From the NCBI RefSeq assembly GCF_003185655.1, contig NZ_QHJQ01000003.1, positions 124,001 through 188,000 of the forward strand: a DNA stretch of 64,000 nt, in the 5' to 3' direction. The notes under the pieces are model-generated. The model did not search any database and had not been told where the DNA came from. It saw only the letters and a list, made by a program, of their open reading frames with translations. Below, in pieces: positions 59,376 through 64,000 of this stretch (positions within the stretch are counted from its first letter, which is position 1; each line of letters opens with the position of its first letter). The DNA is from Coraliomargarita sinensis (GTDB lineage Bacteria; Verrucomicrobiota; Verrucomicrobiia; Opitutales; Coraliomargaritaceae). The position numbers were made by a program, and so were the translations under genes.

Positions 59376-59873
59376 CTAAGACTTATCTGCTTGATACTCC
59401 TGCTCACCACCTTCGATACCATCCCGAGCAGTTTGGAAATCCTTATCCGAAGTTTCAGGCGCTTGCTCATTCAACTCATTTCTCCGGTCGGATAGCTCAA
59501 CGATTCGCGTCTTTAATTGATCCAAGTCTGAAGTAGCCGTACATTCAATATTTCGAAATATCCGCGCATCGTTTTTGAGAGAGAAATAGCCGTTGCCGAC
59601 CGCCCGGTGTTTCGATGCCCGCTCATCTGTTTTCAGGAATGTAAAAACCGCGGTCACTGCTGCAGTGGAAATCGCAATTATGCCCGCCAAAGTCGGAAAA
59701 TCAGCAAATGCACTTAACCCAGCGATAGCACTCAGAGCAGTCGAAGGGATACCAAGCTTATTGTGATACCCCTCCCATCGTGAGGCCGCATTGAAATGGC
59801 GCTTTCCCGAATAGGTGACGTCTTCTTCAATGCGAAGAGATTCCTTTTTCAATTCTTCAATAATCTCGCTCAT
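59376..59873 (-). CDS. SLATT domain 2TM effector
   Basis: 165 residues. An N-terminal charged helix (SEIIEELKKESLRIEEDVTY) with the family's KRHFNAASRWEGYHNKLGIP, two closely spaced hydrophobic helices (about residues 42-60 and 64-82), and a cytoplasmic helical tail with ERASKHRAVGNGYFSLKNDA. SLATT (SMODS and SLOG-associating 2TM effector) proteins are thought to open pores in the inner membrane when a nucleotide signal arrives, killing the infected cell. The start overlaps the hsdS stop (ATGA), and the CD-NTase gene begins one base after its own stop. Confidence 0.88.
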   Translation of the reverse strand: MSEIIEELKKESLRIEEDVTYSGKRHFNAASRWEGYHNKLGIPSTALSAIAGLSAFADFPTLAGIIAISTAAVTAVFTFLKTDERASKHRAVGNGYFSLKNDARIFRNIECTATSDLDQLKTRIVELSDRRNELNEQAPETSDKDFQTARDGIEGGEQEYQADKS

Positions 59874-61051
59874 ACCTTTACCCTTACTTCCCCTGTTAAT
59901 AGCTTTTGCATTAGACTTTTCTTTTGCAGCTTTAGCACTTCCAAGCGCTTTCGGCTCAAAACGATTTCTTGTTCTTGTTCGTTTAAGAATGAAGCAATCC
60001 GACGCTGCTCTTCTATCGTCGGTGGCAGTTTAATTTCGAACTTCAGGAAATCCTTTGGGACGAAAATCAACTTCTCTATAGCAACACCATTACTCGCAAC
60101 ATAGGCCTTATGCCACATCTCCCTTGTTTTAGATAACCAATCAAGATAAGGCGTATGCAGGACTTTTGGGGCTGTATTTTCAAATATCGTGTATTCCTTT
60201 GAGACATGGCAGCCATCAAAAGGGGTCTTAACAACTGCGAGTGCACCATGGGTAACCTGCCTTTTTGAAATCAGGAAGTCTCCTTTTCGAATCTCATGTA
60301 AGTCGGATGTTTTATAGTCCGACCCTTTCATTTCTGGTCGCAGGAATAGCCCGCCCGCTCGGCGTCGGATGCTCACCAGTTTAAGGGACATTTCTGGACT
60401 CCAAGAAATCGGACGAAACACGTGCTTCAAAACTGAACCCAATTTTAACTCTTCCCAAGGTGTCCTATCGAATTTGGGAAACCGAACTTCACCCACCAGT
60501 AGCTTTTGCATGAGCCCCTTCTGACGTTCCTGTTTTTGAGTTATCAATCGCTCTTGAGCTTCAATAGCTTCATCGCAAGCCCCTAGGATATCAGCAATCA
60601 TTTCCTGTTCTAGAATTTGAGGGACTTCAAAAACTTGAGTTGAAATATAATTCCAATCTGCCCTCGGCATTTTTGATCCGCTCGCAATCGAGGCACACCG
60701 AACGAACTTCTCAGACTGAATAAGAGCAAAAAGATACCTCCTAGAGCATACTTCTGTCTTCGGGACGAGAACCCATATCTCAGTGGAACACACCCCATCG
60801 GTTGATGGAAGCGCATACTTTTTTAAGTATGGCCGTAATTTCCCAAACAAAACGTCCTGATCGGAAAATACATTTTTAATACTGCTTTGTTCTTTTGAGT
60901 CAACTGAACCGATAATTCTACCAGTCTCCTGAGAAAGGTGTTCGAGTTCATAGCATTGGTATCTCTCCAAACTATTGTTGGGATTATATTTCTTTTTGCT
61001 TAACGAGCAAAGAGACTGAAACTCATACTTCTGGAAGCCATTTAAACCCAT
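59870..61051 (-). CDS. hsdS: type I restriction enzyme, S subunit (HsdS)
   Basis: The specificity subunit that reads the two halves of the target site. 393 residues with two target-recognition domains, each followed by a conserved helix: the first repeat near QERLITQKQERQKGLMQKLL-VGEVRF, the second near RKRLEVLKLQKKSLMQKLLT-GEVRV. The paired LMQKLL.GEVR endings mark the half-repeats. The start at ATG 61051 is four nt after the CD-NTase stop; the longer frame to 61225 overlaps that gene. The recognition sequence cannot be predicted by eye. Confidence 0.93.
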   Translation of the reverse strand: MGLNGFQKYEFQSLCSLSKKKYNPNNSLERYQCYELEHLSQETGRIIGSVDSKEQSSIKNVFSDQDVLFGKLRPYLKKYALPSTDGVCSTEIWVLVPKTEVCSRRYLFALIQSEKFVRCASIASGSKMPRADWNYISTQVFEVPQILEQEMIADILGACDEAIEAQERLITQKQERQKGLMQKLLVGEVRFPKFDRTPWEELKLGSVLKHVFRPISWSPEMSLKLVSIRRRAGGLFLRPEMKGSDYKTSDLHEIRKGDFLISKRQVTHGALAVVKTPFDGCHVSKEYTIFENTAPKVLHTPYLDWLSKTREMWHKAYVASNGVAIEKLIFVPKDFLKFEIKLPPTIEEQRRIASFLNEQEQEIVLSRKRLEVLKLQKKSLMQKLLTGEVRVKV

Positions 61052-61055
61052 AACA

Positions 61056-62639
61056 TCACCCTTCAATATTAACCACATACGGCTCGCTCTGCGCCACACA
61101 GATGCCGTTTTTCTCGATAAAGCACTGAACCCAGTGGGTGCCCGTATAACTTGTCGATTCACGATTAAATAAACCTCCGGCACCGTAAGATTTTGCTGCG
61201 CAAATTTCGCCACGAAGCTGACCAAAGTGTTGAGCTTCGAACCCAGTGTTGACTACCTGCCAGAAAACTTGGAACGGCTTTTGAATATTTGTCTCAGCGT
61301 GAAACTGCAAACTGCACCCCTTCGGGAGCGGATTGCTGTCACTATCAAAATGAATCCAACGACCATTCTGCGAATACTGAGCTGATACCACAATGCTATC
61401 GCGTAGTTTAATGAGATCCCACTTCTGCTCAGCACGCTGACGATGTGGCACATTGAAGCGGCTAGGTAGTTGCGGGCTTGATATCACCAATTCGCCCCCT
61501 TCTCTTAGGGCGAACTCCGGGAAGGCACGTGCACTTGCTGATTTACCGAAACGACTCTCAAATAGAACAGGCAGATCCTTATTATGCTCGGACTTGAATT
61601 TTTCCCAGTCAGCTCTTAGAGCCTGCAACCAATCCGAGAAAGCATCTGCATATCGACGGTCTTCATTCCACTGCTTGGCAAAGTTCTCATCCGGGTCAAT
61701 AGGGTTAGTAATACGATATTTGTATCCATTCCAAACTACAGAACGATCTATTCCGCCCACAATAGCTTCCATCGCATCAACAATATTACCTTCATTCTGA
61801 TAGGCCCATGCCGCTAGTGTGGTTAGAATAATTGATGAAGTTCGGTGTCCACGCTTTTCGAAATATGTATCCCGATGGCGCTTGATAATCTGGATCGCCC
61901 GCTGAAGTGGAGTCCGAACGGAGTATGTCGGGATGTCTTCCGCAGCGAGTTTCACCATTTTAGCACGTGCCTCTTTCGCTTCATTGAGTCGCACTCGCAT
62001 CCGCCCTTTAAACCACTCAGCATAACCCTTAGGGTTACCTCGTTCCCAGTCATGAACAATCTGTTCGTATCCGGCATGATCTTTGTCGGTCAAAATAATC
62101 GCCGTTTCGGCGAGGTTGGCGGACAGTTTAGCCTCTTTTACAAGACGGACTCGTGACGGACTGTCAGGTAAGCAGGGAACGATATCCACTTTGAACGTAT
62201 AGCCGTCATCTGAATACTCAATGGTCCAGCATTTCTCCCAAGGAGTCGCATCTTTTTTGAAGTTTTGGGCATCAACATAGCCTTCTACTTCGCCCCCCAC
62301 ATCATCATAAAGCTGCTTCTGTGTAAGCTCATCGCGCTTACGCTGAAGTTCACACACCATGTCGATATCGAATTCATCCGCTTCTGACAAAGGACGAACC
62401 ACGGTTCCAATGGCAAACGAACCCTGCGTATATATCTTAGGAGCAAATCCATATAGCTCTGAACTCTCCCGTTCGATCCAATCGCTGATACTCTTATAGC
62501 GTTTCTGAACACTGTCGGCCATACCTGGAGGTAGGTCGAGATACTCTGCTACAGCCAATAAAGCTTGCTCTAAGCCGTCTGCATTCGGAATCACCAACTC
62601 AGTTCGGCCCACTGGGCCACCTGTAATTAAATTACTCAT
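61056..62639 (-). CDS. CD-NTase with C-terminal AGS-C sensor domain
   Basis: 527 residues from ATG 62639. SMODS nucleotidyltransferase core: GSFAIGTVV (Gly73-Ser74), ADEFDIDMV (Asp91, Asp93) and FKVDIVP (Asp152). The helical second half has QRAIQIIKRHRD. The last ~130 residues are an AGS-C domain (FQVFWQVVNTGFEA, QLRGEI, TSYTGTHWVQCFIEKNGICV). AGS-C is thought to sense or bind the nucleotide product or a ligand. It is the second CD-NTase in this operon, between the 169-aa gene (8-nt overlap) and hsdS. Upstream residues in the frame to 62735 overlap the previous gene and are not used. Confidence 0.9.
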   Translation of the reverse strand: MSNLITGGPVGRTELVIPNADGLEQALLAVAEYLDLPPGMADSVQKRYKSISDWIERESSELYGFAPKIYTQGSFAIGTVVRPLSEADEFDIDMVCELQRKRDELTQKQLYDDVGGEVEGYVDAQNFKKDATPWEKCWTIEYSDDGYTFKVDIVPCLPDSPSRVRLVKEAKLSANLAETAIILTDKDHAGYEQIVHDWERGNPKGYAEWFKGRMRVRLNEAKEARAKMVKLAAEDIPTYSVRTPLQRAIQIIKRHRDTYFEKRGHRTSSIILTTLAAWAYQNEGNIVDAMEAIVGGIDRSVVWNGYKYRITNPIDPDENFAKQWNEDRRYADAFSDWLQALRADWEKFKSEHNKDLPVLFESRFGKSASARAFPEFALREGGELVISSPQLPSRFNVPHRQRAEQKWDLIKLRDSIVVSAQYSQNGRWIHFDSDSNPLPKGCSLQFHAETNIQKPFQVFWQVVNTGFEAQHFGQLRGEICAAKSYGAGGLFNRESTSYTGTHWVQCFIEKNGICVAQSEPYVVNIEG

Positions 62640-63141
62640 CCCCATATTCCTTTCCGTCGACATGCTGACGATACTCCTGAGCCATGTAGTGCATAGCATT
62701 GCTGAACCTAGGCTCTGCCTCTTCGAAGGATACACCTGTGGTGATTACCGCATTCTGAAAATCTTGCAGGCTGCCGGTGATTGGGATCGGCAAAGTTCTA
62801 CCCGGAAATTTACCATGAAAACGCAAAACCCCACTAGGTTCAGGAGTCTGTAAATCCGTGTTGTAGACCATTTGGATTGGGTCTAAATCTGTGTCCGATC
62901 CATCTACTCGAAGGGTTGTCAGAAACATGTATTCACGATTGTCGTCCGGACAGCCAGAAAGCGCAGCAACGACACATTCAGACTTAGCCAACACATCTGG
63001 ATGAATTAAGTGATTGTCGATGAAGACCTCCGGCACATCGGTGACCTTGTAATACTTAACGCCATTATTATTCAGATCATTTTTGATCGCATCAATGACG
63101 CCCTCCGGGACGTTTAGCAGCTTTCGATCTGTCTTACTCAT
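62632..63141 (-). CDS. unknown protein encoded between hsdM and a CD-NTase
   Basis: 169 residues, acidic, no signal peptide or membrane helix. It looks like a mixed alpha/beta single domain (DVPEVFIDNHLIHPDVLAKS, then REYMFLTTLRVDG, SGVLRFHGKFPGRTLPIPIT). No family is recognised. Both junctions overlap by 8 nt with the same sequence, ATGAGTAA, so it is tightly coupled to hsdM upstream and the AGS-C CD-NTase downstream. This suggests a structural or regulatory partner of the CD-NTase rather than a chance gene. Confidence 0.8.
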   Translation of the reverse strand: MSKTDRKLLNVPEGVIDAIKNDLNNNGVKYYKVTDVPEVFIDNHLIHPDVLAKSECVVAALSGCPDDNREYMFLTTLRVDGSDTDLDPIQMVYNTDLQTPEPSGVLRFHGKFPGRTLPIPITGSLQDFQNAVITTGVSFEEAEPRFSNAMHYMAQEYRQHVDGKEYGDE

Positions 63142-64000
63142 TGTCGCCGCCTCCTGTTCCGTCTATGCCAAGCTCGGCTAAGTAGCCCTTGATTCGAGAC
63201 TGGACCTCCACCAAAGCCGCTTCGGTTTCCTCAATTTCCTGCGTGACCGCCGCTAGATCGACTTCAGGCTCAGGCTCGAAGGTGTCTACATAGCGTGGGA
63301 TATTCAGGTTAAAATCGTTCTCCTTTATTTCCTCGAAGGGTGCGACGTAGCTGTATTTCTCCGTCGTTTCATACTTCTCATAGGTCTGGAGGATTTTACC
63401 CATATTGGCCTCAGAGAGGCGGTTTTGCTTCGTCCCCGACTCAAACTCACGAGAGGCATCAATAAAGAGAACGTCCTTACGCTCACGCCCAGTTTTAAAG
63501 ATAAGAATTGCCGCTGGAATCCCGGTACCGAAGAACAGCTTTTCTGGGAGACCCACAACCGCGTCCAACAAGTTTTCCTTAATCATGGCTTCACGAATCT
63601 TACCTTCGGAACTGCCTCGAAAAAGAACACCATGTGGCACTACCACACCAACACGACCACCATCGTTCACCGCCGTCTCGACCATGTGAGTGATAAAAGC
63701 CCAGTCGGCCTTTGACTTGGGAGGTATACCACGATGATAACGGGCATACTGGTCATTCTGAGCATCATCCGCGCCCCACTTGTCTAAAGAGAAAGGGGGA
63801 TTTGCCACCACGACATTAAACTTTTGCAGGGCATCATTTTCAATGAGCTTCGGATTATTCAGGGTGTCGCCCCATTCGACCGTGGCATTATCAATCCCGT
63901 GCAGGAACATATTCATCTTAGCCAGCGCACGGGTACCACCGTTAATCTCCTGCCCAAAGACGGCAAAATCACCATCTTCGACCTGTTCCGCAGCTTTGAC
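63134..64000 (-). CDS. hsdM: type I restriction enzyme, M subunit (HsdM), 5' end outside window
   Basis: N6-adenine DNA methyltransferase subunit. The frame is open to the right edge (the visible part begins inside VKAAEQVEDGDFAVFGQEIN), so the N-terminus and SAM-binding FxGxG motif lie beyond the window. Seen are catalytic motif IV NPPF (VVANPPFSLDKWG), WAFITHMVETAVNDGGRVGV, VLPHG-like VVPHGVLFRG and a C-terminal coiled helix (EIEETEAALVEVQSRIKGYL) for contact with HsdS. It is the first hsd gene seen in transcription order; the operon promoter must lie to the right of 64000. Confidence 0.93.
   Translation of the reverse strand, partial: VKAAEQVEDGDFAVFGQEINGGTRALAKMNMFLHGIDNATVEWGDTLNNPKLIENDALQKFNVVVANPPFSLDKWGADDAQNDQYARYHRGIPPKSKADWAFITHMVETAVNDGGRVGVVVPHGVLFRGSSEGKIREAMIKENLLDAVVGLPEKLFFGTGIPAAILIFKTGRERKDVLFIDASREFESGTKQNRLSEANMGKILQTYEKYETTEKYSYVAPFEEIKENDFNLNIPRYVDTFEPEPEVDLAAVTQEIEETEAALVEVQSRIKGYLAELGIDGTGGGDNE

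Overview
The window looks like a chromosomal segment of a Verrucomicrobiota bacterium, most plausibly of the Opitutae/Puniceicoccales (Coraliomargarita-like) group. This is inferred from protein style, not from a marker-gene search. The clues are a housekeeping sigma factor with a long Lys/Ala-rich N-terminus, a secreted oxidoreductase plus ThuA pair, a DUF4153 membrane protein, menaquinone (MenB) and citramalate (CimA) enzymes, and gaps full of palindromic dispersed repeats. There are no rRNA genes, no CRISPR array and no recognisable prophage. One tRNA gene, tRNA-Ser(GCT), is present.

Positions 1-37.5 kb are core genome. In order: rpoD (5' end off the left edge), a small lipoprotein, tatA, rnr; a Gfo/Idh/MocA oxidoreductase overlapping a ThuA protein; a PerR-like Fur repressor next to katG; a periplasmic glycerophosphodiesterase; small membrane proteins and a lipoprotein; tolB; an Mrp/ApbC Fe-S carrier; metG; a secreted endonuclease/phosphatase; menB; DUF4153; an oligopeptide-type ABC transporter (ATPase, a fused OppB-OppC permease and a lipoprotein binding protein); lexA; a glyoxalase-like protein; an MgtC/DUF4010 membrane protein; DUF2071; cimA; tRNA-Ser; and a BaiN/HI0933 flavoprotein. 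Gaps of 300-500 bp hold at least three families of dispersed repeats and one perfect 66-bp tandem duplication.

From 37.2 to 43.4 kb lies what looks like an integrative island seated in the 3' end of the BaiN gene. That 3' end occurs three times. Copies 1 and 3 share a perfect 101-bp repeat, after which they diverge almost only at synonymous sites. A PIN-type toxin stands directly before copy 2 (intact, with its AbrB-like antitoxin) and a truncated PIN toxin directly before copy 3. The cargo is a set of secreted or lipoprotein genes of unknown function. The pattern resembles phage insertion into E. coli icd, but no integrase is visible. A decayed transposase follows.

From 43.9 to 47.5 kb there is a secreted protein and two orphan genes, each preceded by strong hairpins just upstream of the start codon. 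From 47.6 kb to the right edge there is one large minus-strand defence island: a type I restriction-modification operon (hsdM, hsdS, hsdR) with two CD-NTase genes (one with an AGS-C sensor domain), a SLATT 2TM effector, an orphan 169-aa protein and a PD-(D/E)XK protein embedded between the hsd genes. Downstream come a YgjP-like metallopeptidase, a DUF4365 protein and a 1444-residue STAND-like NTPase with a C-terminal PD-(D/E)XK nuclease. Most junctions in this operon overlap by 4-8 nt or are separated by only a few bases, so the CBASS-like and restriction functions are probably co-expressed.
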